In this document: piece after piece, positions 21,626-33,812 of the stretch
How positions within the stretch are numbered: position 1 is the stretch's first letter
Layout of the letters: each line of letters begins with the position of its first letter
Assembly (NCBI RefSeq): GCF_029227915.1
Contig: NC_079889.1
Coordinates: 3,474,001-3,538,000, forward strand
DNA from: Hydractinia symbiolongicarpus
Taxonomy: Eukaryota; Cnidaria; Hydrozoa; Anthoathecata; Hydractiniidae
Direction of reading: 5' to 3'
DNA length: 64,000 nucleotides
Made by a program: the position numbers and the translations under genes
Notes under the pieces: model-generated
Seen by the model: the letters and a program-made list of their open reading frames with translations, nothing else
The model's database searches: none
What the model was told of the DNA's origin: nothing

Positions 21626-21653
21626 CCCCAAAACCCTAATTAGGGTTTTGGGG
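21626..21653. repeat. Perfect 28-bp palindrome with telomere-like core
   Basis: The left arm CCCCAAAACCCTAA and its exact complement TTAGGGTTTTGGGG meet at the centre with no spacer. Confidence 0.9.
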
Positions 21654-22212
21654 CTGTTTAGGTCCAGGCTACTGCAGCATTGTTGTTTTCCGTCAAACGC
21701 AGGCTCGAACGCAGGCTTTCAATGTAGAAAACATCTTTCCTTAAAAATATTCTTTTTTTTTAACGTTGTAATTTGTCCTAGTTGGTTACTTGTCTCCTTT
21801 ATTATTATTCTGTATTCCGTCTGTTTAAAATGAGTACGTAGGGCAGAGGCTTAAAATGTGAAAAAATAAGCAAGAACATCCCAAGCAAAACTGTATATTG
21901 CTTGGAAGAGTCCTTGCATTTTTGAACTTCAATGCTAACAACAATAGGTTTAATTCCGACTTGCCAATCACAATAAGAAAGTCAAATTTCGAATTTCTTT
22001 GTAAGTACATCATAAAACAAATTTGCAATGCAAGTCCTCATATAATCTGCACAGTATTGGCTTCTCGTTGTGAGATTGTCAATTTTGTTTTTTTATTTTT
22101 GATGTTAGTAGACCCAGCCAAGTCAAAATTCGACCTCCTTAATAGCTTTAAGAGCATTTTCCATGAGGAAGATATTATTAAAGCAAAAAAAATATGCAAG
22201 TAATGATAAATT

Positions 22213-22272
22213 ATACATATAGGTGAATATTTATCATAGCACATCCGTATTTCATTCTCAACAGAGAATGCT
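22213..22272 (+). repeat. Foldback element, left 60-bp arm
   Basis: Matches the reverse complement of 22,365-22,424 at 59 of 60 positions. It begins ATACATATAGGTGAATATTT and ends CAACAGAGAATGCT. The 92-bp spacer carries a fragment shared with the SINE tail downstream and a TGATCAGAGGTCTGATCA palindrome. Confidence 0.9.
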
Positions 22273-22364
22273 AGTGATGTTAGTGATGAACAAATTAGTT
22301 CTTCTTCAATATGACTTACACGCATTATACTCGCCCGTCATGATCAGAGGTCTGATCAGGGTGA

Positions 22365-22424
22365 AGCATTCTCTGTTGAGAATGAAATACGGATGTACTA
22401 TGATAAATATTCACCTATATGTAT
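22365..22424 (-). repeat. Foldback element, right 60-bp arm
   Basis: Partner of 22,213-22,272 with one mismatch. The near identity of the arms implies recent origin or ongoing conversion. The RNA would form a long hairpin. Confidence 0.9.
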
Positions 22425-22467
22425 ACACACCATCCGGATAAACTATCTGAGTTCATCACCAACATAT

Positions 22468-22592
22468 TGCCGCACGTAGTGTAGTGGGTTCATCTGCGGC
22501 TTCCAGTTCTTGGGACCGCGGATCGAATCCCGCTCATTGCTTGGCAGTATGTTAGTAATGAACAAAGTAGTTCTTCTTCAATATAATGATAT
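22468..22592 (+). mobile_element. tRNA-derived SINE-like element
   Basis: It has pol III internal promoter boxes. An A-box-like TAGTGTAGTGG is at 22,477-22,487 and a B-box-like GGATCGAATCC at 22,520-22,530, with normal spacing. The tail GTTAGTAATGAACAAA with TAGTTCTTCTTCAATAT also occurs at about 22,277-22,312 inside the foldback spacer, so at least two copies of the tail lie here. The acceptor stem does not pair, so it is not a working tRNA gene. Confidence 0.6.
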
Positions 22593-23235
22593 ATTGCCTA
22601 TTTTAAATCGTATTGTGAAAAAAAATATGTTTCTTACACTGCCTCTTCTGTCTGTGTGCAGTCTCATTTGCGCCATGTCTGGTTTACTTTACCTGGTTTT
22701 TTATGCTGAGAAACATACAATCAAACTTTTGAATACTGTTCTTTTCACGTAAATATTCGAAGGTTTTTAAATTTCTGTTTCTTTTAACGAGTGTTTGAAA
22801 ATCTTAATTAAATTTTAATAAAGTTTAAAACAACACTATGCAAATTGGATTTTTACTTTCATTTGCAATGCAAGGAAAGTTTTTAATAATTTGATTTATT
22901 TATAAATTATATCCCACATGACATAAGTCTTTTCTTTTGCTGTGCCTGACAAGAAAACCTTGTCCGCCATAGCTACTCTATTGAAGTCTATAAAAGGCAT
23001 AGAAACCAAAGGAGGTTTAAATTAAGTATGGCATTCGTAGAGAAATAAAAAAAAAGAAAAAGAATGAGATCTCTTTCTGCAAGCTATCATGTTCCGTATT
23101 AATTTTAGGCTTTTCCAGTGGCGAATAGTGTAAATTTGATCACAACATTTCCCTCAAAATTGTGAATTTTCAGCGATTCTTTGTAGCTATTTAGACAGCT
23201 TCATTATTTACTCAGCGATTTAGGTATACGAATGT

Positions 23236-23597
23236 TCTTGATAAATTGCAAAGAGTCAGCAGAAATTTCCGGTTTAAAATTTATCATAAATACAAAATGT
23301 TGAGCTCCAAAATTTAAAACTTGATAGGTCTTTATTTGTAAATTCACTTCAGGTTAACTATGCTAAAAGTGTGTGCATATTCTTTTTAACAATAGGCTTT
23401 TGTTTTATGTATACAAAATCTCTTGATAAATTGCAAAGAGTCAGCAGAAATTTCCGGTTTAAAATTTATAATAAATACAAAAAGTTGAGCTCCAACTTTT
23501 AAAAACTTGATGACTCTATTTGTAAATTCACTTCAGGTTAACCATTCTGAAAGTGTGTGCGCATTTTTTTCTAACAATAATAATTTTGTTTTTAGGC
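23236..23597. repeat. Tandem duplication, 185-bp unit, 2 copies
   Basis: Copies start at 23,236 and 23,421 with TCTTGATAAATTGCAAAGAG. Both contain GTCAGCAGAAATTTCCGG and TTCACTTCAGGTTAAC, and diverge by scattered changes and small indels towards the end. Confidence 0.9.
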
Positions 23598-23879
23598 AAT
23601 ATTCTTTAGTCATTTAAATATTAATCACGAGTCCCAAACAAGTGGACAGGCATTCCAGAATATCTTAAATTATAAAATTTCCCTTTATACCGCCAGGATG
23701 CATACCAAATAGACTTAAATTTATTAATTGATTCATTCTTGGAGCTTTCGTCTTTTTAATATCCAGATGAATTTATATCACATTAAGAGGAGATTATAGT
23801 GTATCTAAATTGGCTTGACAAAATAAACCTTTTAATAGGTATTATAGTACTGCTCCTGGCTTATCATATATTATCAACC

Positions 23880-23937
23880 CAATCTCGATCCCAGGGCCTG
23901 TAACGTTTTTTGATATGAAGATTGAAATCGAGGTTGT
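23880..23937. mobile_element. CAACCTCG-family MITE (degenerate copy)
   Basis: Left end CAATCTCGATCCCAGGGCC and right end ATCGAGGTTG as in the family; the right arm is short. Non-coding. Confidence 0.55.
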
Positions 23938-24864
23938 TATCAACCATATGCGACATAAAACTTTGCCATAATATGCCATCATATAATCATATCACATGGT
24001 AAAAAAAAAGCGATAAAAAGGCTTATATACAACTTTACAATTCACATTTTTAGTCATGACTTAGTTTCGGCTCATTTTAAACCTTTTTCATGATTGCTAT
24101 TTAGTTCCTAAAGTTCAGTTTTAGTGTTTCGTTCTCAACCTACACCGAGTTGATCAGGGATAGTGACGGGAGGGATTTGAGGAAGCTCACTTTTTTGTAA
24201 ACAAACAAAATAATCTGTAGTTATTTGGAAATACTGAAACATTGCTATGCTAATTAGCAAATTTGAAAGGCTATAATAAAGCAATTTGGAGCTATCTCAG
24301 AAAGTCTCAAATTTAGTCCTTTTTTCGGCGATCAAGAATAATGGCGGAGGTGATTTTGTGACCTTTTCACTTCAAAGATCGTGGCGAAGGCCCTATTTTG
24401 TTTTGTTTAAGGAGCATCAATGAAAAGAATTCAGAATAAATTGCACAACATTATGGATTTTATGGAAAACCTTTTCATTTCTGAGAAATTTTACAACTCG
24501 ACTTTCCGTTCAGCATAAATTTCAGTCCTGTCACTTTGACAGGGGTCACTCTGACAGGGTTGAAATTTTGGTGCGCCTAACAGTTGCAGAAACAAAGAGG
24601 ACGTTTACCAACTATGATGGCGGTAATGTCAGATGTACAGAAGCCAGGTGTGAAACCAAACAAAATATTATTCCCACTTTCATTTTAGCTGCGTTTCTGA
24701 TGTGCTTTCTTAGAAAAAACCTTGGGACGAGTCTTCCTGTGTGCATAAAAGCAAGATGTAGAATTCTTCATATTGAATGTTTAAAGAAATGAAAAACAGA
24801 TTGGATGGAATACGGGGAATGATACAGACACAAGTTATTAAAGACATTTGAAGTTCTAAATATA

Positions 24865-24887
24865 GGGGGGGGGGGGGGGGGGGGGGG
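24865..24887. repeat. Poly-G tract (23 G)
   Basis: Uninterrupted homopolymer in an AT-rich setting. It may be length-variable or affected by assembly. Confidence 0.9.
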
Positions 24888-26067
24888 AGTGAAATAGTTA
24901 TTTTTAGTTATTAAACATTTAACCCTATTCCTACCAGGACTTTTTGTCCTTGATAGAACCGGGAAGGTGGTTAAGTATCATTGTATAAAAAAACAACTGA
25001 ATTTGCCATAACATAAGATATTTCAGAATGCGAATAATTATTTTTACCTGCAATGACCGCGAAATCATATTCATATTGGTTCGATTGTGATCGTGTCAAT
25101 AGTTTTATATTTAAGAACAAAACAAGGCTAGGTTCCGTAGTTGTGTTCTGATTATTAGAAAAAAAATATATATAAAAAAGACTTTTTTTTTGAAAAGTTT
25201 GAAAAAAACAATAACGGCTAGCTTCAATTCAGACTTTGCTGCTTTTCCTAATAAATAAGCATGCATATAAGTTGTTCTTAATTTTCAGCTTTCCCCAGTC
25301 TGATTGTTCTTATAAAATTCTTCTTATAAAAACATTCCTTGTACTATCCCAGAAAACGATTAATTCTTTTATTGAGATTATAGTACAAAAACGTTTTGTA
25401 AATTAAACTCCAAACTATGTTGAATTTTTAAAAAAGTATGGATACGTCTAAGTAAACACGAACTTCGCTACCAACCCTACTGTCTTTAACTAGGAACTAA
25501 GCTGGTAAATCTAAAAAATTAAATCTAATACTATCTTTATAGATTATGTCAATCCTTTAATTACATAAAAGTTTTCTTAAGAAGCAAGCTACTGTCCATA
25601 CCTCTTTACCTTGTAAAAACTTTTAAAAGCAATAACCTTTTCTTGTATTCAACCTCATATTTTTCTTTCTTCTACAACGTATAATTATAATTGAAAAATT
25701 ATAACTTATAAAAATAATAACTTATAAAAATAATAACTTATAAAATAATCTATTATAGCTGATGGTATATAAGTTTAAATTTGAATTAAATTTTGTATTT
25801 CACACACATTTTCAAACTTTTCCATTTTATTTAAACTTTTCATAATATATACAAAATAATTATCTCACACCCTCATTCAGAACCCATAATTGATATTATT
25901 GGGACATTTATACTCAGCCGGGGTTACGTCTAAGTAAGAGAAAAGGAAAGGGGGGAGCACAAAATACCCTACATTTTATTTCTCATTAGAAAAGAAAACA
26001 ACCTCTATATATACCGTCACAGATATTATAAAGCGTCGAACGTCTGCGTCCAGTATGCCCAATTTAC

Positions 26068-26182
26068 CAACCTCGTTCCCAGTACTTTTGGTTTCTCATC
26101 AGTGATCCATTAAATGCTAGGTTCGATGAAAAAGTCTCGCTGTCTTATATGTAAAAAGACGCGGGTCTGGGGATCGAGGTTG
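26068..26182. mobile_element. CAACCTCG-family MITE, 115 bp
   Basis: Left end CAACCTCGTTCCCAG, right end CTGGGGATCGAGGTTG, which pair as terminal inverted repeats. No coding content. Confidence 0.75.
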
Positions 26183-26651
26183 CTTAATTTACATTTCGTG
26201 TATCGTTGATCGTCCGATAGCATGAAAAACTCAAATGTTTTCGCAGGGGCTCTGAAATAAGCTTCCGTGCGATTAATTTGAGCAGACAGACAAAATATGG
26301 TTATTATTATAGAGACTACGAGTTTGGCAATATGTACATTATACAGTTATAATTTTTATTTCATTACTTAGTCTAAATTATTTATGACTAACTAATAAAA
26401 AAAATAAAAAATATATAAGAATTATATAATATTAAGGCAGGAGGGGAGATTCCGCCCTATCTTTCACTAAACTTCTACTTACACGAAGTGAAATTTAGTG
26501 CAAATTTCAAATATTTATGTGGAAAACGACGAAGATTTATACATGGCATGCTAGTCGTCAACCTCTGGAAAACCCACTACAGTTGCCTGTGACAACAAAG
26601 TTGTTATTTGTAGCTTAAAGGTTTTGTGCGTGGTTTTACAGCGCTAACAAA

Positions 26652-26930
26652 CAGAGACGGGTGACGGCTATTACTATAGAGACTAGTTGGTGACCCGTGG
26701 ATAAATCCATGTATTCGTCCGTCTCTTATCTATAGCATTTCATGTTTCCGTAATACGGCATTTTTCTCTCGCACAAACAGACAGACGGAATACGGTATTA
26801 TTAAAGAGACTAGCCGTTAGCCCGTGGAAAAATCCACGGGTTCTCCCGTCCTTTGAAGTTATCCGTCGCAACAAAGTGAACAAATATATATTGCATTTGA
26901 TATTCGTGTTTCCACAGCACGTCTTTCTAA
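26652..26930. repeat. Dispersed repeat, two adjacent copies
   Basis: Both copies have TATTA(CT)A(TA)AGAGACTAG, then CCCGTGGATAAATCCA (second copy CCCGTGGAAAAATCCA), then TTCGTCCGTC or TCTCCCGTC and a later GTGTTTCC/CATGTTTCC segment. A related copy lies at 47,895-48,075 and a fragment near 59,150-59,260. Confidence 0.65.
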
Positions 26931-28550
26931 CTCAGCGCAAATTACGGCTATTATTAAAAACATGGGTAATCCATCTCTTTAGCTTAAATTTTGAATTTGA
27001 AGTTTTGAATTTTATAGAAAATTAGACTGGATGAAATTTTTTGAAGAATAATCGGATTCCGTATCAGACAGCGTGCCACAAAAACGCTGATTGTAGTTAT
27101 TTACTAGCTTTTCCTTTTATAAGAATATCCTTTATAAGAAAGTCAGTCTTAGATTTCAGGTTAAAAACAATAGCTAGGTCCATTGTGTAAAACAAAAGAA
27201 AAATAAGAATAATGACCAGACTGGTTAAATTTGGACATGGATAAAATTCGTGTATGTTTCCTTTACTAAACTGTATACATAGGAGTGTTCTAATTGGTCA
27301 CTCAACTTGTTAGGGAGAAACTATCGTTTTTCAAATCTTTATCTAACCTTGATCAAGGTCCGATGGACGCAAATTCGCATCGCCGAAGTAACGACATGCC
27401 ATCTAATGGCTATAACTTGTGATCACATGACGGCGAAATAAAATTAAATTGTCCATCAGGCAGTGTGCATCAACCCTGGGGTACCAGCCGGCCAGAAATT
27501 TGGTTAAAAGACGAAAAATTGTAGGCTAAAGGCAGTGGAAAGTTCAGGTTTTTCGAAAGAGGGCCTGCTCTTAAAATTGAACTCACCCCAATAAAAATCC
27601 CGTCTAATTTCTGATTTTATTTTCCCAAACTTTTAACGGATTCGAAAGTCCTGTTCATAATTACCTGCGCTTTTCTTATTAAAAATATTCCGCTTGTTAG
27701 AAAAGTAGGTGTGGCTTGATCAGGAGTATGTAAAACACAAGAAAAGGAAAAAAAAAACAAGAACAAATCCAAAACTCACTCACTTACTTGTTTTACTGTG
27801 ATTTCAAATCTACTTTAGAAGTAAAGAAGTACAATATGTGCATGTCAGAACTCTCAGAGGGTGTTATATTCCACCTTCTTCATACACATGATTCACTGTG
27901 TAACACCCTCCATCGTGGAGGATATATGCATCTAAGCTATTTTTATTATAAAATGGACCAAAGCATTAAAAAACGTTTTTATTTCGTAGAGTTTAACCTA
28001 TCCTTGTGAATAAGGTAAATAAAACTTCAAATTTAGAAATAAAACTTTGCTAAATCGTTGATTTAAATGGTATGTAATGCCGGTAATAACACCTGAGATG
28101 GAGAAATTAGTGTGCTGCTATGGTGATTGTTTTCGATTAGATAAAATGCTAATGGACTCATAAATTGATGATAGGTGTCAAATGTTTTGATTACAGAAGC
28201 ATCTTAGCCGCATTCGTTACTACATTCTGTGTTCGGCGTAAATCTTTCTCTCAAAGAGTGAACGTGAGAAAAATAATACTTCACAACTATGTTGAAACGC
28301 TAATGAGTCAAACCTTGAATTAAATGAAAGAGCTTCTTTTACACAACTTAAAAGTCCTGGAGAGGAGGTAAATTCTACTCCGGTTTTTCTCCCTCTTATT
28401 TTTTAAAAAAATTTTTAGATCCAACACCTGTTTATTGAGAGCTCCCAGAATGCAAGGCAAAATTAGGGTTAATAGTATACTCTTATATTTTAGCTCATTA
28501 GGTATAGGTGTTACATGTGGTTCTTTTGTTGAAATGTTTTGAGCATGCAA

Positions 28551-28641
28551 CAACCTCGACCACAGGGCTCGTTTTTCACTTTTTAATATTGTTGGGGACA
28601 TCCCGATATGAAAAATGGAAAAAGCCCTATGGACGAGGTTG
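28551..28641. mobile_element. CAACCTCG-family MITE, 91 bp
   Basis: Left end CAACCTCGACCACAGGGC, right end GCCCTATGGACGAGGTTG. The ends pair as inverted repeats. Confidence 0.75.
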
Positions 28642-30177
28642 GCGCACGTAGCTCTTACTAATAGCTCATAAAAATATCACGCCGGAAACTGAGAACAACA
28701 TTCAGAACAAGCTTAATATCCACGGCAGGAAAGATAAAATAAAAAAGGAGAAAATCACAACAGTTTCGACAGTGTTGATTTTCTTAGCCTTAAATAATCC
28801 ATGGTTCTATCATTATAAGAAACCAAAAATTGATTTTGTGCCATCGTACTAACCCTTTTCAGTCACTACGGTGGTGGTTGTGTCAGGATGGGGAGAGAGA
28901 GAGTGATTGGTGTGAAGCCAAATTCCGCCCATCTTCTTTCTCTTTTATAACTCTAACCCGATTGCCCATTTTTTTGGATTAGACCCGAAAATTGGTAATA
29001 TCGGATTTTTGGGTAGCTTATGCAAAAACTGAAAAATATGTGAAATAATAACTTTTATTCAAGTTTCAGAAGCTTTAAAAATAATGTTAAAATTCGTTTT
29101 AGATATAAGTATTTGCAGATGGTGGTATTTTGAAAATTCAAGCTTCTGATAACGTCACAAAAAGGCGCTAATATAAGAAAGATTTATCTTATTTTATTTC
29201 AAGTGCTATAAGTATGCCAAGTAAATTTAAATTTGAAAAAGCGCATTGAAAGTTTTTAAGGAAGGAGAATGCGAAATCCACTTCCCATGGTCATGAAATA
29301 ACTCGGACAAAATAGGGTTACGGCCGTTCTCATGCATTCTTAGCCGAGATTTGCATCTAGTAACTGAATAAATGGGCCTAGGCCTCAGACTACGCAGGGA
29401 AAGCAGCTGTTATTGATAGCTTGATGCAAAGAAGGGCAGTAATGCTTGTGTAAATTTGCCTAGGAAATCCGTTTTGTCCTTGTCTTGTAGCGGCTAATGC
29501 TTGCATAAATATAGAAGAAAACACGTATACTTTATACTGCTCTGCTTGAATTACTTGGATAAGCAATAGAGTTACTGAAAGATACGGCATAGTGTACCGT
29601 TTTTAATGCCTTTTCAGTGGTCGAAAAATCACAAAAGTCGAGGCTGCAAAAACTTGACCATAGCATCTATAGCGAAGCAGCGTTGAGAAGAAACGAGATC
29701 GGAGAAGAGTTCCAGTTGGTGAATACATAACCCAGGTTGTTTCTTTCATATTTGTTGTAATTCTGGAAAAGTTTGTTATTGATGACCCCAAATGCACACA
29801 GAGGAGTATATGTTAAATATTTCAATCTGTTCGTCTAAACCCACCTTACATGGGCTAAAAAATTAATAAACCTTCTTCTCCGATAATTCTACATGCAGGG
29901 TTGGCTTTGTACCGATTCTGCGTTCCCCAATATTTCCGCCTCATAGCTTTGTAAGTATTCTCTTACAACGATTTCGAATGCTAGAACTTCAATTTAGGTT
30001 GTGCTTTTCAGTACACGAAACAGATTTGAACTTAAATTTATTCTTTATATATACTTTCAACGCATCATGATTCTTTGACTTATTTAAAAAAATTGTTGAG
30101 ATCGTTTTCTTCGTTGAACATAAAACTACAACACATTTACTTACACGAACACAATTTCCATGCTTTTTAAAAAATTA

Positions 30178-30285
30178 CCGTCTCTCTAATATCCCCTCCT
30201 CTTAAATATTTTCGCCCCTCTAATATTTCCGCCTCTCTAATATTCCCGCCTCTGAAATATTTCCGCCTCTCTAATATTCCCGCCT
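30178..30285. repeat. Minisatellite, 17-bp unit, about 6 copies
   Basis: The unit TTCCGCCTCTCTAATAT is repeated with small changes. A single related copy is at about 29,930. Confidence 0.85.
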
Positions 30286-31073
30286 GTTTAGTAAACCGTT
30301 TTTATTTTAAATGCAATCAGTAAATATGGTAGATTTTTACACAGTAAACATTTTAAAACTAGAATAAAAAAGGGTTAAAAATTTTTCCAAAAAATCTTGA
30401 TTTTGTTGGAAACATAGGGGACTATAAACGTAAGGTACATAGTTTAACAGCCAACAGAAGAGATCTTCTTAAATAAATGGAACAGCTTTGTAATTAAGAG
30501 CTTTGTATGTTTCTTATATTGGGTTAATATAAAACATCTAAGAAACCTTAAGAACAAGGTTGTAAATTACCCTTTCCGCAGCCCTAAAAACACCTTTTTC
30601 TTAGCTTACTACCGCAGTGAAATAAGCAGCACTTGAGCTGCGGTAATGTGCCCAGGAGACTTCCTGGCACATTTACATTTCAGTTGAGTATAGTTCAACA
30701 ATTGGAAGATATATAGTATAGCAAAAAAGGGAATAGTGGAGATAAAATCTTGCTGATGTTAGCAATTTTGGTATGAAGTCATAATTATCCTATAAACACC
30801 TGTTTTCGCACCTGATAAAGTGACACGATTAGATTGGTGTGCTCCATGGGCCAATACATCAGGTAAAATACAATGATTCATGTAACTACGCTTAGCACTT
30901 TTTTTTACCTGAAACTTACCAAATAGAAAAATAATAAAAACAGCAAAGTTGGAGTAGTATTTACTCATTGGAATAAAAATGCAGGGTTTGTAGTAAAATC
31001 CACCCCATCCCTCGTATTATTCAAATTGAAAAAAATAGAATCACAAATGTTTTCCACTTCGACTCAAGTCATT

Positions 31074-31540
31074 CCATAGCCAGGAAATATAGTATAGTTT
31101 TTCTTAACATCGGATTTGCTGCGGTCACAATACTAACCCCGCTTTTTGATTGGTTACTTCTTTGTTATTTAATCACGTGATCATTATCGATAAACACTTC
31201 TTTTAAGCGCGAATGGCCTCACCCTCCCAAGTAAATAGAATTAATTCACGTACTATTTGAGAGGGTAAGACATGATCAAGCTGGCTTTGTGCTCATTGGT
31301 TGATTTAATTTGGGGTTTGCTCTCAGATATTATTTTGTGTTAATTGATGGATTAAATTTTAGGGATTTCCGCTGACACATTCGTTTGTGTTAGCGTTTTC
31401 GTATAAGAGAAACTAAGTCTTGCAACCTCGATCGAAGGACCTGTTGTCTCTTTTTGCATATCGATGACAGACAAAACGTCCTGGAGACAAGGTTGGGAAT
31501 TTTGATATCCTCGAAGTAAGCCTAGTTAGCTAGGCTAGTC
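31074..31540 (+). repeat. Interspersed repeat, copy A (inverted relative to copies B and C)
   Basis: Its segments AAGCGCGAATGGC, TGCTCATTGGTTGATT, GGTTTGCT and TTTTAGGGATTT and the end GATATCCTCGAAGTAAGC match the reverse complement of 33,300-33,660. A CAACCTCG MITE (31,423-31,495) has inserted in this copy. Confidence 0.75.
31423..31495. mobile_element. CAACCTCG-family MITE, 73 bp, nested in another repeat
   Basis: Left end CAACCTCGATCGAAGGACC, internal TGTTGTCTCTTTTTGCATAT as in the copy at 39,880, right end GTCCTGGAGACAAGGTTG. Confidence 0.75.
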
Positions 31541-32204
31541 ACTTCATAGGAAGCAAAAATGAAGAAAAGACGTTTTCACTTTTTTTATTACCAGCTTCAG
31601 TACTTTCTAGAAATTTCAAATTGTCGTTAATAACACCTAGGACAATAGAATTTGAGAAGACTTCCTACCTTACGGGTAAAAGAAGCAAGAAAAACAGGCA
31701 AGAAATGGTTGGGTGTAACGTGTTACTTGGTTGGACAATTTTCCTTCAAACACTATAGAGATAAAATGAATATCTCCATGTGTACACTTTTTTTAAAAAA
31801 ACAATTTTATAACAACAATGAGGCAGGGCGTGGCCGAAAATATAAACAAAATAAGAACAATGGCAAGATTGAAATATTTCTGATGTTGTTGCCTGAAAAA
31901 AATCACACTAACTTTTTTAGAGTAAAATTTCTTGATTTAGAATAATAAAATCATATAAGAACAAATTAAGAACAATTTTAGGCGAAAATGTAAAAAAACC
32001 TAAGAGCTCTTCAGATTGAACACAATTTTTGTCTTATTTCTTATAACAAAAGTGTTTGGCTTGTTATGAATGAGACCCTGAAAGAAAAGAAAACAATATT
32101 GTTTTATAGAGGGAAATCAGCGTACTTTCTCAGACCCCACAAAACCCACAAAATACGTTTTCTAATAAATATAGCAAGGGCTCCATGTTCTAAGCGCTCT
32201 TATC

Positions 32205-32340
32205 CATTCACCTAGCCTAGTTAACTAAACTTTCTTCGAGGATATCAAATTCAGTTTCTGTCAAACGAAATTTTCCCTACCTTAGCAATTTTGATTTCCT
32301 GGTGGTAAAAAAAATTATGCTAGGTCTCCTGGCTACCTTT
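32205..32340 (-). repeat. Interspersed repeat, copy B (internally deleted)
   Basis: It starts CTAGCCTAGTTAACTAAAC with TTCTTCGAGGATATCAAAT and ends GATTTCCTGGTGG with GGTCTCCTGGCTA. It shares both ends with copy C but lacks the middle 200 bp. Confidence 0.65.
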
Positions 32341-33036
32341 AACCAGAATTTTAATTCCTAAAGTTTAGGGGTATATTTCAAGTGTGAATACAATTTTTTA
32401 TAAATATATTATGAGAACAACTGAAGAATTAAAAGCCAATACTTGCGAACGTTTTCAATTTTGTATTCCAGCAGGACTAGACAAAACGAAAAAGTAAAAA
32501 AAAAAAGTAAAACAAAGAAATAAAAACGTTCAAGGCTAGATGTTCTTAAAAAAGGTGTGAGATACATCCATCAACACCACCAACCACCCCCTCCTCCCCC
32601 TATCTTCAAAAACTATTTGACCAACGTTAGGAATATTTTACGCTAAGCGAGTAAGACTTTAGAGGGTATAGACATTTTCTCTCTCAGCTTTAGAGCTGTT
32701 TCACTGTTGCGAACTGCTTTGACATTTGTAATTGCTTTGACATTTGTAAACTTCCCTTTCGAATTTACATCAAATTGAGCATGATATGCAAAGAGCAAGA
32801 AAGTGAATAATAAATTAGCCTGTCTGCTTTCAAGTGGTTAGGAAATTAAAGGATGTTTCTCACTTCCTGTTCATAAACAATGTTGCTGTTTTATGCCCAA
32901 AAAACAACAAGGAAATGTGGCCGCTGAATTAATCTCTACAAAAGGTCAAAAAACCTCATTGAATCTGAGAGGAACTAAATTTTCATTCTCACATCAAAGA
33001 AAACTCACATCATGGTTAGTTTTTACAATAAATCTG

Positions 33037-33277
33037 CAACCTCGTCGCCAGGACTTGTTAGGCTTTTTACAATTGTGCAGCCTAAACAAGGTCAATCACA
33101 TGACTTGAAATTAGTTGTTTATCTCGCCTTTCCAATGCACACGTTGCCCAGGCAGTCGAGAACATTCATAAAATTAATTAATAAATGTTTTGATCTCGGT
33201 GAGTTACAATTTAGTAGCGCCAAATGCAGAAATGATGTTCAGGTCGTCCAACTGTAAAAAAGCCTGGGGACGAGGTT
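33037..33277. mobile_element. CAACCTCG-family element, longer form (241 bp)
   Basis: Left end CAACCTCGTCGCCAGGACTT and right end AGCCTGGGGACGAGGTT, with a longer interior than the other copies. No coding capacity is recognised. Confidence 0.6.
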
Positions 33278-33299
33278 AACTCATAACAAATCTCAATCC

Positions 33300-33660
33300 A
33301 TCAGAAAACACACATAGGTAACTAAGCTTTCTTTGGGAATATCAAATAACGAAAGCTTAGACGCAAACAAATGTCACAGCAAATCCCTAAAATTCAAATT
33401 CATAGCAAACCACAAATTACAATCAATCAATGAGCATAAAGACGGCGTGGTCACATGTTACTCCTTCAATAATACAAGAATTAATTAATTGTTCGTATGA
33501 GAGAAGCCATTCGCGCTCAAAACAAATGATTTTCCGATATTGATCACGAGAGCAGAGAACAATAGAATTAGCCAATCAATAAGTGTAATTTTTCCCACTT
33601 TAAACTATTCCGATTTCCTGGTTGTAGGAAAAGTTATGTTGGGTCTCCTGTCTATTTAGA
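33300..33660 (-). repeat. Interspersed repeat, copy C
   Basis: The longest intact match to copy A in inverted orientation, with GATTTCCTGGTTGTAGG and GGTCTCCTGTCTA at its right end as in copy B. Confidence 0.7.
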
Positions 33661-33812
33661 ACGTTGCAAAGAGTGTACTTACGCTGCGGAGATATTAAAA
33701 TGATATAGATGTTATTATATGAGATTTTATCAAGGGAACCACTATCGTTTGTTTCTACAGAAAATGAAGGTTGGTTTCTGATTAACGCTGATGGTCCAAA
33801 TAGTGTAAAGGT

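Noticed and set aside
28320-28601. 93-codon minus-strand frame
   Set aside because: Overlaps the MITE at 28,551; no domain and no splice context.
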